Positions 1 to 8,395 of a DNA stretch of 64,000 nucleotides are shown here, piece by piece (within the stretch, counting starts at the first letter, position 1; each line of letters opens with the position of its first letter). The translations under genes were made by a program, and so were the position numbers. Location of the stretch: assembly GCA_021404565.1 (NCBI GenBank), contig JAAWWF010000016.1, positions 248,001-312,000 of the forward strand, in the 5' to 3' direction. The stretch comes from Roseivirga sp. (GTDB lineage: Bacteria > Bacteroidota > Bacteroidia > Cytophagales > Cyclobacteriaceae). Under the pieces are notes generated by a model that worked only from the letters and a program-made list of their open reading frames with translations, searched no databases and was not told the origin of the DNA.

Positions 1-409
1 TGGCGTCCACCTCCATCTTATGATTTTCTTTAAACCTTCGGGCTGTTTCTTTTACCACAGCAAAGGCCTCGGGCATTACCTTAAGCAATACCACTTCCAG
101 CTCTTCGTTGCGGGTTTCTTCCAGCTTATCTATCTGATCAAAAACACTCTCTTTATCGTGAAGATCCATGTCAGGATTATCTTCAACACTTTTATGTAGC
201 TCGGCCAGCTGATCATCCACTGCCTTAAGTTCTGTGGCTATCTGATCTCTGATTTCCTGTGTTTTTCCGCGTAGGGCATCATCGCTAATTCCTGCCAACC
301 CATCATAAACCTGATTGATTTGCTGTACATAAGGCATTACTTCCTTGATGTCGCGATCAGATTTGCTCCCGAATAGCCTTGATAAACCTTTAGTAAATAA
401 ATTCGACAT
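1..409 (-). CDS. secA: Preprotein translocase ATPase SecA, N-terminal part
   Basis: This is the first 136 residues of a gene that runs off the left edge of the window. It begins MSNLFTKGLSRLFGSKSDRD and continues through a helical stretch typical of the Bacteroidota SecA N-terminus (DIKEVMPYVQQIN, ALRGKTQEIRDQI, KVMPEAFAVVKETARR). SecA is the cytoplasmic ATPase that drives unfolded preproteins through SecYEG; the Walker motifs lie outside the window. The ATG at 409-407 is the only sensible start. A weak promoter-like TAACTTTA sits on the same strand at 437-430. The charged insert before the PEAFAVVKE motif is normal for this phylum as far as I recall. Identification rests on the N-terminus only. 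Confidence 0.9.
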   Translation of the reverse strand, partial: MSNLFTKGLSRLFGSKSDRDIKEVMPYVQQINQVYDGLAGISDDALRGKTQEIRDQIATELKAVDDQLAELHKSVEDNPDMDLHDKESVFDQIDKLEETRNEELEVVLLKVMPEAFAVVKETARRFKENHKMEVDA

Positions 410-513
410 ACTTTTTACTTAATATCGTCTAAAGTTAATTTCTTGACCTATAATAAAGAACCCGCAGGCTCAATAATCTTTCAAATAATAAAAAACCTCC
501 CTGTAACTGACAC

Positions 514-1287
514 TTAGACTGTTACTGTACCTTCAAAAACCATTTTTGCCGGCCCGATCAGGTATATATTTTTAAAGGTGTTCCCCTCTTGCTCGAATGC
601 CACTTGTAACCGCCCCCCCATAGCCTCCAGGGTTACAGGACTCGCAGCTCCTTTTAAGCCAAGAGACAGGGCTGCCGCAGCACAACCAGTACCACAGGAA
701 AGCGTCTCACCTTCCACACCTCTTTCATACGTTCTTATGGCTACATGATTATCATCAATCTGCTCCACAAAATTGACGTTGATTCCCTCTGCCTTGTAGG
801 TTTCTGAATACCGGATGCTACGCCCCGTTTCTATGGGATCTACCTCCTGAACGCTTGATACATACCTGATGTAATGTGGTGAACCTGTATCGATGACAAA
901 GTCCTTTTCGTATTCCTGAAAGTCATTCACATCATGCATCAACAGGTGTACCTGATCGTTTTTAATTTCTGCCTCATGGATACCATCAATGGCAAGAAAG
1001 CGGGTTTTCTCCGCTATAATGCCAAGGCTGTGGGCAAACATCACCGCACAACGACTACCATTACCACAAAGACTCTGACTACCATCAGGATTGAAATAGA
1101 CCATCTCAAAATCCGAGTCAGTATCATTTCCAATAAGAATCACCCCGTCCGCACCGATACCGAATTTGCGATCACAAAGCTTCTCCACGGTTTTCAGGTC
1201 GTTTCGGTCAAACACACTGTTACGATTGTCGATCATAACAAAGTCATTACCGGTACCCTGATATTTTTGAAATTGTATTTGAGGCAT
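514..1287 (-). CDS. dapF: Diaminopimelate epimerase
   Basis: DapF converts LL-diaminopimelate to the meso form in the cytoplasm, the last step before lysine and the peptidoglycan cross-link residue. From the ATG at 1287 it is 257 residues. The two catalytic cysteines of the epimerase are visible as C74 in SLCGNGSRC and C198 in SCGTGCAAAA, and the N-terminal motif KYQGTGNDFVMID is also present. The open frame extends to a TTG at 1332, but homologues begin close to the QFQKYQGTGNDF segment, so the internal ATG is preferred. It has the same orientation as secA but lies 104 bases from it with no clear coupling. The family assignment is secure. Confidence 0.95.
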   Translation of the reverse strand: MPQIQFQKYQGTGNDFVMIDNRNSVFDRNDLKTVEKLCDRKFGIGADGVILIGNDTDSDFEMVYFNPDGSQSLCGNGSRCAVMFAHSLGIIAEKTRFLAIDGIHEAEIKNDQVHLLMHDVNDFQEYEKDFVIDTGSPHYIRYVSSVQEVDPIETGRSIRYSETYKAEGINVNFVEQIDDNHVAIRTYERGVEGETLSCGTGCAAAALSLGLKGAASPVTLEAMGGRLQVAFEQEGNTFKNIYLIGPAKMVFEGTVTV

Positions 1288-1444
1288 TGTATAAATTTCA
1301 CTCTCCGATGCAATAAACGAGCCTTTTGCCAAAGTGTGACATATTGGCTCAATTATATCAAGTCAAACAGAATGAGACCCGACTGAATGACATTTCTTTT
1401 AATAAAGAAGGCTACCAAAAACTCGTGAATAACCTTAAGGGCAT

Positions 1445-1471
1445 AAAAAAACCTCCCGGAGGGAGGTTTTT
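1445..1471 (-). terminator. Rho-independent terminator after rplS
   Basis: ACCTCCC (1451-1457), a 3-base loop and GGGAGGT (1461-1467) form a perfect 7-bp stem. It is flanked by an A run and a T run, so read on the minus strand the stem is followed by seven T residues. It lies 23 bases beyond the rplS stop codon. Confidence 0.85.
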
Positions 1472-1493
1472 ACTAATGCTTTTTCGATTTGAC

Positions 1494-1853
1494 TTACTTA
1501 GTCAATCTTTCTTTGATTCTTGCAGCCTTACCTTGTCTTCCTCTCAGGTAGTAGAGTTTCGCTCTTCTTACCTTACCTCTTCTCAAGACTTCAATCTTAT
1601 CGAGATTAGGAGACAACAGCGGGAAGATTCTTTCTACTGCAATACCACCAGAAATTTTTCTAACGGTGAAAGTCTCTCCATTTGAACCAGAATTCTTTCT
1701 CTGAAGAACAGTACCCTGATATTGCTGGATTCTTTCTTTACTACCCTCTTTTATCTTCACGTGAACGTTCACGGTATCGCCTGGGCCGAACTCTGGAAGA
1801 GCCGCTCTTTTGGCATTATCTTCCGCTTCTATCAATTTGATTAAATCGCTCAT
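1494..1853 (-). CDS. rplS: 50S ribosomal protein L19
   Basis: L19 (119 residues) lies at the 30S-50S interface of the ribosome. Recognisable family segments are [50 protein letters not shown] and the basic C-terminus [20 protein letters not shown]. It is the last gene of the rpsP-rimM-trmD-rplS cluster, the order found in most bacteria. The 86-base gap after trmD contains its own good promoter match and a small hairpin, so it can probably be transcribed separately. A strong terminator follows. Length and sequence are ordinary for the family. Confidence 0.98.
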   Translation of the reverse strand: MSDLIKLIEAEDNAKRAALPEFGPGDTVNVHVKIKEGSKERIQQYQGTVLQRKNSGSNGETFTVRKISGGIAVERIFPLLSPNLDKIEVLRRGKVRRAKLYYLRGRQGKAARIKERLTK

Positions 1854-1870
1854 GATTCTAAATTAAATTC

Positions 1871-1921
1871 CCGTTCTTCAAAACGGACTGCAAATATAGG
1901 GATTATCTTTTTTAATAAAGC
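1871..1921 (-). promoter_or_regulatory. Candidate rplS promoter and short leader hairpin
   Basis: On the minus strand TATATTTG (1898-1891) fits the Bacteroidota -7 element TAnnTTTG. A CTTT at about 1920-1917 sits where the -33 TTTG is expected. The leader directly downstream can fold as CCGTT/AACGG (1886-1871). The site lies between the trmD stop and the rplS start, so rplS appears to have an internal promoter. Sequence match only. Confidence 0.5.
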
Positions 1922-1939
1922 CCCAAGCTGAAATATTTT

Positions 1940-2617
1940 TCACTCTTTCCAGAGGTTTGGTCTTCGGGCTTTGGTTCTCTCCACAGCCTGATCATATCGC
2001 CAGTCCTCAATCTTCTTTTGGTGACCCGACAAAAGCACCTCAGGAACTTCCATTCCCTTATAATTGGCCGGCCTGGTATAGACAGGTGGGGCCAAAAGAT
2101 CGTCCTGAAAAGAATCGGTAAGAGCCGAGGTCTCATCAGACAGTACACCCGGCACCAGTCGTATCACAGAATCTGCCAAAACAGCCGCTGCCAGCTCACC
2201 ACCGGAGAGCACATAATCCCCAACACTAATTTCCCTGGTAATCAAGGATTCCCTTACCCGCTCGTCAACACCTTTATAATGACCACAAAGAATGATGAGA
2301 TTTCCTTTAAGTGAAAGCTCATTGGAAACAGACTGATCCAGTCGCTCTCCATCTGGGGTCATATAAATCACCTCCTCATAAGCTCTTTGAGACTTGAGAT
2401 GAGAAACACAGGCATCAATAGGCTCAATGGTCATCACCATACCTGCCCCGCCACCAAAGGCATAATCATCCACCTGTCGGGATTTGCTCGTGGAGAAATC
2501 TCTGAGATCATGCACCACCACCTCAACAAGGCCTTTATCCTGTGCTCTTTGGAGAATAGAGTGAGAGAATGGACTCTCTAATAGTCTTGGCACACAGCTA
2601 ATGATATCTATTCTCAT
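1940..2617 (-). CDS. trmD: tRNA (guanine-N1)-methyltransferase
   Basis: TrmD uses S-adenosylmethionine to methylate G37 next to the anticodon, preventing +1 frameshifting. The 225-residue protein shows the knotted SPOUT-fold segments: [13 protein letters not shown] near residue 53, the SAM-binding [13 protein letters not shown], and [19 protein letters not shown]. The C-terminal part ([31 protein letters not shown]) is the usual small helical domain. It overlaps the end of rimM by four bases (ATGA), so translation is probably coupled. Length is slightly below the E. coli enzyme but complete. Confidence 0.97.
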   Translation of the reverse strand: MRIDIISCVPRLLESPFSHSILQRAQDKGLVEVVVHDLRDFSTSKSRQVDDYAFGGGAGMVMTIEPIDACVSHLKSQRAYEEVIYMTPDGERLDQSVSNELSLKGNLIILCGHYKGVDERVRESLITREISVGDYVLSGGELAAAVLADSVIRLVPGVLSDETSALTDSFQDDLLAPPVYTRPANYKGMEVPEVLLSGHQKKIEDWRYDQAVERTKARRPNLWKE

Positions 2618-3150
2618 GAATCTTCATTTAAATAAACATCAAGCAACCCATCGGGTATCTCCATCACCAACTCCTTATCCTCTTTATTGAGTGTATCAAT
2701 TAATTGATCTGTCAATGGGATTAGAATCTCTTTACCGCTGGAATGCTTCACAGCCAGCAACTCCTGAGCGCCTGCCTCCAGTACATTCATGATTTCCCCA
2801 ATTGGCTCTCCACTATTACTTCTTAAAGAAAAGCCGACCAGTTCATGGTAATAAAAATCATCAGCACCTAGCTCGGGCAGATTGTTAAGAGGTAGGTAGA
2901 GTTCACAGCCCTTCAGCGCCTTAGCATCCTCCACGGATTCCACTTCCTCAAAAGCCACAATGGCCTTACTTCCTCTTACCGCAATAGACTCAATAAAAAA
3001 AGGAACCAGTTGCTGCCCTTGCAGGACAAAAACTGATTCCAATTTTTCATATTCCTCAGGGGAGTCCACATCTAAAAAGATTTGAGCCTCTCCTTTTAAT
3101 CCATGCGGCTTGACTACGTACCCAAGCTGGTAACAATCATCGACCGTCAT
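2614..3150 (-). CDS. rimM: Ribosome maturation factor RimM
   Basis: RimM (178 residues) binds ribosomal protein S19 and helps assemble the 30S head. The N-terminal RimM barrel is seen in [20 protein letters not shown], and the C-terminal PRC-barrel in [12 protein letters not shown] to [11 protein letters not shown]. It lies between rpsP (9 bases upstream) and trmD (4-base overlap), the classical order. Its stop overlaps the trmD start. Nothing unusual is seen. Confidence 0.96.
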   Translation of the reverse strand: MTVDDCYQLGYVVKPHGLKGEAQIFLDVDSPEEYEKLESVFVLQGQQLVPFFIESIAVRGSKAIVAFEEVESVEDAKALKGCELYLPLNNLPELGADDFYYHELVGFSLRSNSGEPIGEIMNVLEAGAQELLAVKHSSGKEILIPLTDQLIDTLNKEDKELVMEIPDGLLDVYLNEDS

Positions 3151-3159
3151 GGCTGGAAG

Positions 3160-3735
3160 TTATTCCTCTGTTTTCTCTTCTGATGCTTCAGCAGCAGGAG
3201 CTTCTTCGCCTTCAGCTACTTCAGTAGCCCCTTCTGCTTCTGCTTCTTCCTCAGCAGGAGCATTAGCAGCTTCTTCTTCGGCCAGTCTTGCAGCCAAAGC
3301 CTCAGCACGAGCTTCTTTCACTTTAGTCTCAGCATCAAGCTTAGCTTTCTTGGCATCAGCCTGAGCCTTAGACAGGCTTTCTACTTTACCAGAAATCTTA
3401 GCTTCTTTTGCAGCTACCCACTCAGCCAGTTTGGCATCGGCCTGCTCCTGAGTCAATGCTCCTTTGATCACACCAATTTGCAGGTGTTTTCTGAACATTA
3501 CGCCTCTATAAGAAAGCATTGCCTTTACAGTATCTGTAGGCTGCGCACCTTTCATGATCCAATCAAAAGCCTTGTCGTTGTCGATGTTAATCGCTGCAGG
3601 GTCAATGTTTGGGTTGTAGGTACCAATTTTTTCAATAAAGCGACCATCACGTGGTGCTCTTGCGTCAGCGATTACTACATCGTACATCGCTCTTTTCTTG
3701 CGGCCTCTTCGGGCCAATCTGATTTTTACTGCCAT
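3160..3735 (-). CDS. rpsP: 30S ribosomal protein S16 with long acidic tail
   Basis: Residues 1 to about 85 are a normal S16 ([55 protein letters not shown]). S16 is a small-subunit assembly protein binding 16S rRNA. The protein is 191 residues, about twice the bacterial core length. The extra part is first a Lys/Ala helix (about 110-160) and then a very acidic Ala/Glu tail ending EEKTEE. Similar but variable tails are known in Bacteroidota S16. First gene of the rpsP-rimM-trmD cluster; preceded by two tandem leader hairpins and a promoter match. The function of the tail is unknown. Confidence 0.97.
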   Translation of the reverse strand: MAVKIRLARRGRKKRAMYDVVIADARAPRDGRFIEKIGTYNPNIDPAAINIDNDKAFDWIMKGAQPTDTVKAMLSYRGVMFRKHLQIGVIKGALTQEQADAKLAEWVAAKEAKISGKVESLSKAQADAKKAKLDAETKVKEARAEALAARLAEEEAANAPAEEEAEAEGATEVAEGEEAPAAEASEEKTEE

Positions 3736-3754
3736 TTAACTTTTAAAGTTTAGC

Positions 3755-3796
3755 GAGGAACTCGTCCTCAATTTTTCAGGAACCCGTCCTGAAAAA
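3755..3796 (-). ncRNA. Twin-hairpin leader of rpsP mRNA
   Basis: On the minus strand two perfect hairpins occur in tandem in the 5' leader. The first has a 10-bp stem TTTTTCAGGA/TCCTGAAAAA (3796-3772) with loop CGGGT. The second has a 5-bp stem GAGGA/TCCTC (3769-3755) with loop CGAGT. Both share the core GGACGRGTTCC. They lie 20 bases before the start codon and just after the predicted transcription start. This suggests a cis-acting RNA, plausibly a ribosomal-protein autoregulatory leader mimicking a rRNA site. The fold is seen; the function is inferred. Confidence 0.6.
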
Positions 3797-3802
3797 GGAC
3801 TG

Positions 3803-3833
3803 CAAAGGTAAATGAAATATCAATACTATAAAA
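3803..3833 (-). promoter_or_regulatory. Candidate rpsP operon promoter
   Basis: TACCTTTG (3810-3803 on the minus strand) matches the Bacteroidota -7 motif TAnnTTTG. A T-rich TTTT about 19-20 bases upstream takes the place of the -33 TTTG. Transcription would start near 3797, exactly where the twin-hairpin leader begins. The rest of the 336-base gap between rpsP and sucA (3834-4012) shows no gene or other signal to me. Confidence 0.5.
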
Positions 3834-4012
3834 GATGCACTGTGTTTTAAGCAGCCGAGGCATAGGAATAAGAGAACACCTTTAATATAACAGGCCCTGC
3901 ATTAAGAATTCAGGCACCTGAACACAAAGCCAGCACAACAAAAACGTATTGCCAGAGGTAAGCCTTTAATGTATTGCTTTGAAGTTTAAAATCTTATAAC
4001 CGCATAAGCAGT

Positions 4013-4043
4013 TATTTAAACTTGAAACATTCCTCTACATTTG
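4013..4043 (+). promoter_or_regulatory. Candidate sucA promoter
   Basis: TACATTTG at 4036-4043 matches the -7 element TAnnTTTG. The -33 box is weak (TATTT near 4013-4017). The position, about 28 bases before the sucA ATG, fits a short leader. Confidence 0.45.
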
Positions 4044-4071
4044 TTGTTGTATTGTCGTAACTGACTGAACA

Positions 4072-6813
4072 ATGGCCGATTACTCGTATTTAAGCAACGC
4101 TGACCCTAGTGCTCTTGAGGCACTATACCAGCAATTCAAACAAGATCCAGCCTCAATTGACGAAGGTTGGAAGAAATTTTTCGAAGGATTTGAGTTTGCG
4201 CAGCAGACTTTCCCTATGCTTCCGTCAGATAACGGACCCACCAAGGCTTCTGTAGCCGGTGGCCATGTTAACGAAAAAGAAATTCAGGTCCGAAAGCTTA
4301 TTCATGCTTACAGAACCAGGGCACACCTTAGATCAAAGACCAACCCGGTCAGAGAAAGAAAGGACAGAAAGCCTATTCTTGACCTGCACTACTTTAATCT
4401 TTCTGATGCCGATCTGAACACAGAATTTCAGGCCGGTGAGGAAATAGGCATAGGCAAGGCGACTCTTCAAAAAATTATCGATAGCCTTAAGCATATATAT
4501 GAAGGTACGGTAGGTATTGAATACATGTCGATTCGTGACCCTGAAAAGCTTCAGTGGATCAGGGACAAAATTGAAAAAGAAGCTTTGGCCTTTGCGCCTT
4601 CAGCAGAGAAGAAGCAACGCATTCTTAATAAGCTGAATGAGGCGGTTGTATTTGAAAACTTCCTTCATACTAAATACCTCGGTCAAAAGAGATTTTCACT
4701 GGAGGGGGGAGAAACGACTATTCCTGCCCTTGATGCGATCATTAATAAGGGGGCTGAGCTTGGAGCCGAGGAGGTTATGATTGGCATGGCCCACCGTGGA
4801 AGGCTGAACGTGCTGGCCAATATCATGGGCAAGACCTATGAGCAGATTTTCAACGAGTTTGAGGGAGGCGCTACACCCGACCTTACCATGGGTGATGGTG
4901 ATGTAAAATATCATCTCGGATTTTCGAGTCAGGTAGATACTGAAAGCGGCAAAAAAGTTGATCTGAAACTAGCACCAAACCCTTCTCACCTGGAAGCTGT
5001 CAATCCCGTAGTGGAGGGCTTTGTTCGTGCCAAGCTCGATGGCGAATACAACAAGGATCAGAAAAAGATAATCCCTATACTTATTCATGGTGATGCAGCC
5101 ATTGCCGCACAGGGCATAGTCTATGAAGTGGTGCAAATGGGTAAACTGGAAGGTTACAACACGGGAGGAACCATCCATTTTGTGATCAACAACCAGGTAG
5201 GCTTTACTACTGACTTTGATGATGCCCGTTCGAGTATTTACTCTACAGATGTGGCTAAACTGGTAGACGCACCCGTACTGCACGTAAACGGAGATGACCC
5301 TGAAGCTGTGGTATTCTGTGTGGAATTTGCTACTGAATACAGACAAAAATTCAATCGCGATATTTTTGTGGACATGGTATGCTACAGGAGGCACGGGCAT
5401 AATGAAAGTGACGAGCCTAAATTCACACAACCTTCTCTTTATAATAAGATATCAAAGCACCCTAATCCGAGGGAAGTATACAACAAGACCCTGATTCAGA
5501 GAGGGGATGTAGATGCTCAACTTGCCAAAGGCATGGATAAGCAATTCCGGTCTTTGCTTCAGGACAGATTAAATCTGGTAAAGCAAAAACCACTACCCTA
5601 TGTTTATCAGGCCCTTGAAGAAGACTGGAGAACCCTCCGAAGATCTACCCCTGTCGATTTTGAGAAGTCTCCCGAAACGGGAATTAGTCAGGAAACCATG
5701 GAAATCGTGGCAAAAGCCATCACCACAGTGCCTCAGGGTTTCAAGCCTATAAAACAAATTGAGAAGCAGCTGAAGCAGCGCAATGACATGTTCTTTAAGG
5801 ACAAGCAGCTCAATTGGGCGGCTGGTGAACTACTGGCTTATGGCTCATTGCTATTGGATGGAAAAAAGGTACGACTAACAGGTCAGGACGTGCAGAGAGG
5901 CACATTCTCGCACAGACATGCCGTGCTGCATGACGCCAACACGAACGATGCCTATAATAACCTAAATCATCTTGAAGGTGCCGAAAACAAATTTGAGATT
6001 CACAACTCACTGCTTTCGGAATTTGCCGTAATGGGTTTTGAGTTTGGCTATGCCATGGCAAACCCCAACGCTCTGACCATTTGGGAAGCACAGTTTGGTG
6101 ACTTTGCCAATGGCGCCCAGGTGATGGTGGATCAGTTTGTATCCTGCTCTGAGACCAAGTGGCAACGCATGAACGGCCTTGTGCTGCTCCTACCTCATGG
6201 CTATGAGGGCCAGGGACCTGAGCACTCCAATGCACGTCCTGAAAGATACCTGCAGCTTTCTGCCGATTACAATATGATTGTGGCCAATATCACCACCCCA
6301 TCCAACTTCTTCCATGCATTGAGAAGACAGCTGACCTGGGAGTTCAGAAAGCCACTGATTGTCATGTCACCTAAATCTTTATTGCGCCACCCGAAAGCGG
6401 TATCACCTGTTGGGGAGTTCACCGAGGGCGGTTTCAGAGAGGTTATTGCCGATACCTACGTATCTACACGATCAGTCAAAAAAGTAGTGCTTTGCTCTGG
6501 CAAAGTGTATTTTGACCTGCAGGAAAAACAGGAAAAGGATAAACGAAAGGACGTGGCACTCATCAGGGTGGAACAACTCCACCCCTTCCCGAAAAAGCAG
6601 ATAGACAAGCTGCTGGACAAATATAAAAATGCTGAGTTCTATTGGCTGCAGGAAGAGCCTGAAAACATGGGCTATTGGGGATTCATCCAAAGAGCCTATG
6701 CAGAAAGGGAGCTCACATTGATTTCGAGAAAGGCAAGCGCGTCACCGGCAACCGGTTACGCAAAACAGCATGCCCTTGAACAAAATGAATTAATAGAAAA
6801 AGCCTTCGCTTAA
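4072..6813 (+). CDS. sucA: 2-oxoglutarate dehydrogenase E1 component
   Basis: SucA is the thiamine-diphosphate-dependent subunit that decarboxylates 2-oxoglutarate in the TCA cycle and passes the succinyl group to lipoyl-E2. The 913-residue protein begins with the short E2-binding helix segment (ALYQQFKQDPASIDEGWKKF). It then shows VMIGMAHRGRLNVLANIMGK, the ThDP/metal region HGDAAIAAQGIVYEVVQM with downstream VINNQVGFTTD, and the transketolase-like domain FEFGYAMANPNALTIWEAQF. The C-terminal domain ends in the normal QEEPENMGYWGF region. It is 14 bases before sucB in a three-gene operon. Family assignment is secure. Confidence 0.97.
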   Translation: MADYSYLSNADPSALEALYQQFKQDPASIDEGWKKFFEGFEFAQQTFPMLPSDNGPTKASVAGGHVNEKEIQVRKLIHAYRTRAHLRSKTNPVRERKDRKPILDLHYFNLSDADLNTEFQAGEEIGIGKATLQKIIDSLKHIYEGTVGIEYMSIRDPEKLQWIRDKIEKEALAFAPSAEKKQRILNKLNEAVVFENFLHTKYLGQKRFSLEGGETTIPALDAIINKGAELGAEEVMIGMAHRGRLNVLANIMGKTYEQIFNEFEGGATPDLTMGDGDVKYHLGFSSQVDTESGKKVDLKLAPNPSHLEAVNPVVEGFVRAKLDGEYNKDQKKIIPILIHGDAAIAAQGIVYEVVQMGKLEGYNTGGTIHFVINNQVGFTTDFDDARSSIYSTDVAKLVDAPVLHVNGDDPEAVVFCVEFATEYRQKFNRDIFVDMVCYRRHGHNESDEPKFTQPSLYNKISKHPNPREVYNKTLIQRGDVDAQLAKGMDKQFRSLLQDRLNLVKQKPLPYVYQALEEDWRTLRRSTPVDFEKSPETGISQETMEIVAKAITTVPQGFKPIKQIEKQLKQRNDMFFKDKQLNWAAGELLAYGSLLLDGKKVRLTGQDVQRGTFSHRHAVLHDANTNDAYNNLNHLEGAENKFEIHNSLLSEFAVMGFEFGYAMANPNALTIWEAQFGDFANGAQVMVDQFVSCSETKWQRMNGLVLLLPHGYEGQGPEHSNARPERYLQLSADYNMIVANITTPSNFFHALRRQLTWEFRKPLIVMSPKSLLRHPKAVSPVGEFTEGGFREVIADTYVSTRSVKKVVLCSGKVYFDLQEKQEKDKRKDVALIRVEQLHPFPKKQIDKLLDKYKNAEFYWLQEEPENMGYWGFIQRAYAERELTLISRKASASPATGYAKQHALEQNELIEKAFA

Positions 6814-6827
6814 AACGATAAGAAATT

Positions 6828-8363
6828 ATGAGTTTGGAAATGAAAGTCCCAACCGTAGGTGAGTCCATCACCGAAGTAACCATCGCCCAATGGTTTAAAA
6901 AAGATGGGGATTCTGTTGAGCTGGACGAAATAGTCTGCGAACTGGAATCTGACAAGGCTACTTTCGAAGTACCGGCAGAAGCTGCAGGCACTCTTAAGAT
7001 TGTAGCTCAGGAGGGTGATACACTGGAAATCGGAGCAGTTATCTGCGAAATAGATGGTGATGCAGCTCCTCAAGCGAGTGATGAGCCTGCCCCGGTAGCC
7101 GCAGTCAGCACTGCCACACCTGCCAGCGAAGGGCCTAAGGCTACGGGAGAGGTGAAAGAAATGATTGTACCAGCTGTGGGAGAGTCCATCACAGAGGTAA
7201 CCATCTCCACCTGGCTCAAAGCTGATGGAGATTATGTGGAGCTGGATGAGATTATCGCAGAGGTAGATTCTGACAAGGCGACCTTTGAACTACCGGCAGA
7301 GGCCAGTGGCACGCTGACAGCAGTAGCCCAGGAAGGTGATACGATAGAAATTGGCGCCCTGATTTGTAAAATAGCCGTTATGGAAGGTGGTGCACCTGCC
7401 ACCAGCGAAACTGCTGCCACTGAAACCGCTGCCGCTGCTGCAACTCCATCTGGAGACAATACTTACGCCACAGGACACGCTTCTCCTGCAGCCGCCAAAA
7501 TCTTGGCAGAAAAGGGAGTAGACCCCAGCACAGTAAAAGGCAGCGGTGTTGATGGCCGCATCACCAAAGAGGATGCCATGAAGGCCCAAAAAGCCGCTCC
7601 AGCACCAGCACAACCTAAACCTGCCGCTGCAACAGCAGCACCTGCATCGGCTGTTCCAGGTAGCAGAGAGCAGCGCAGACAGAAAATGTCTGCCTTAAGG
7701 AAGACGGTGGCCAAGCGATTGGTATCTGTTAAAAACGAAACTGCCATGCTCACCACCTTCAATGAGGTGAACATGAAGCCGATTATGGACCTGCGCAAAA
7801 AATACAAAGAGCAGTTCAAAGAAAAGTATGAAATAGGCCTGGGTTTTATGTCCTTCTTTACCAAAGCGGTGACCATGGCAGCTCAGGAATGGCCTGCGGT
7901 CAATGCGCAGATTGAGGGCAATGAGATCGTCTATAATGACTTTGTTGATGTATCTATAGCCGTATCAGCCCCTAAGGGATTGATGGTACCGGTGATCAGA
8001 AATGCAGAAGGTATGTCTTTCGATCAGGTAGAAAAAGAGGTAAGAAGGCTCGCACTCAAAGCCAGAGATGGCAAGCTGACCATAGATGAAATGACCGGAG
8101 GTACTTTCACGATTACCAATGGCGGTATTTTCGGCTCCATGCTCTCTACCCCTATCATCAACTCACCCCAATCGGCCATTCTGGGCATGCACAATATTGT
8201 GGAACGCCCAATGGCAGTAAATGGCGAGGTGAAAATTCTACCGATAATGTATGTGGCACTTTCTTACGATCATAGAATTGTGGATGGTCGCGAATCGGTG
8301 AGCTTCCTGGTAAGGGTAAAAGAATTACTTGAAGATCCAACACGTTTACTGCTCGGCATCTGA
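6828..8363 (+). CDS. sucB: Dihydrolipoyl succinyltransferase E2 with two lipoyl domains
   Basis: E2 transfers the succinyl group from lipoate to CoA and forms the core of the 2-oxoglutarate dehydrogenase complex. Two lipoyl domains are present, with lipoyl lysines K43 ([11 protein letters not shown]) and K150 ([11 protein letters not shown]). They are followed by an Ala/Pro linker, the E1/E3-binding domain (about 217-250, [20 protein letters not shown]) and the catalytic domain with active-site [11 protein letters not shown] near the C-terminus. At 511 residues it is about 100 longer than E. coli SucB, which has one lipoyl domain. Its place between sucA and lpd supports succinyl rather than acetyl transfer. 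Confidence 0.94.
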   Translation: MSLEMKVPTVGESITEVTIAQWFKKDGDSVELDEIVCELESDKATFEVPAEAAGTLKIVAQEGDTLEIGAVICEIDGDAAPQASDEPAPVAAVSTATPASEGPKATGEVKEMIVPAVGESITEVTISTWLKADGDYVELDEIIAEVDSDKATFELPAEASGTLTAVAQEGDTIEIGALICKIAVMEGGAPATSETAATETAAAAATPSGDNTYATGHASPAAAKILAEKGVDPSTVKGSGVDGRITKEDAMKAQKAAPAPAQPKPAAATAAPASAVPGSREQRRQKMSALRKTVAKRLVSVKNETAMLTTFNEVNMKPIMDLRKKYKEQFKEKYEIGLGFMSFFTKAVTMAAQEWPAVNAQIEGNEIVYNDFVDVSIAVSAPKGLMVPVIRNAEGMSFDQVEKEVRRLALKARDGKLTIDEMTGGTFTITNGGIFGSMLSTPIINSPQSAILGMHNIVERPMAVNGEVKILPIMYVALSYDHRIVDGRESVSFLVRVKELLEDPTRLLLGI

Positions 8364-8395
8364 TTTTCAAACCAACATCTAAAAAAGAACAACAC

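Noticed and set aside
3149-3364. Open frame of mainly Ser and Ala on the plus strand
   Set aside because: It is the antisense reading of the Ala/Glu-rich tail of S16; the composition follows from that coding region.
3834-4012. Possible small RNA between rpsP and sucA
   Set aside because: No stable hairpin with a T run and no promoter other than those assigned to the two flanking genes.
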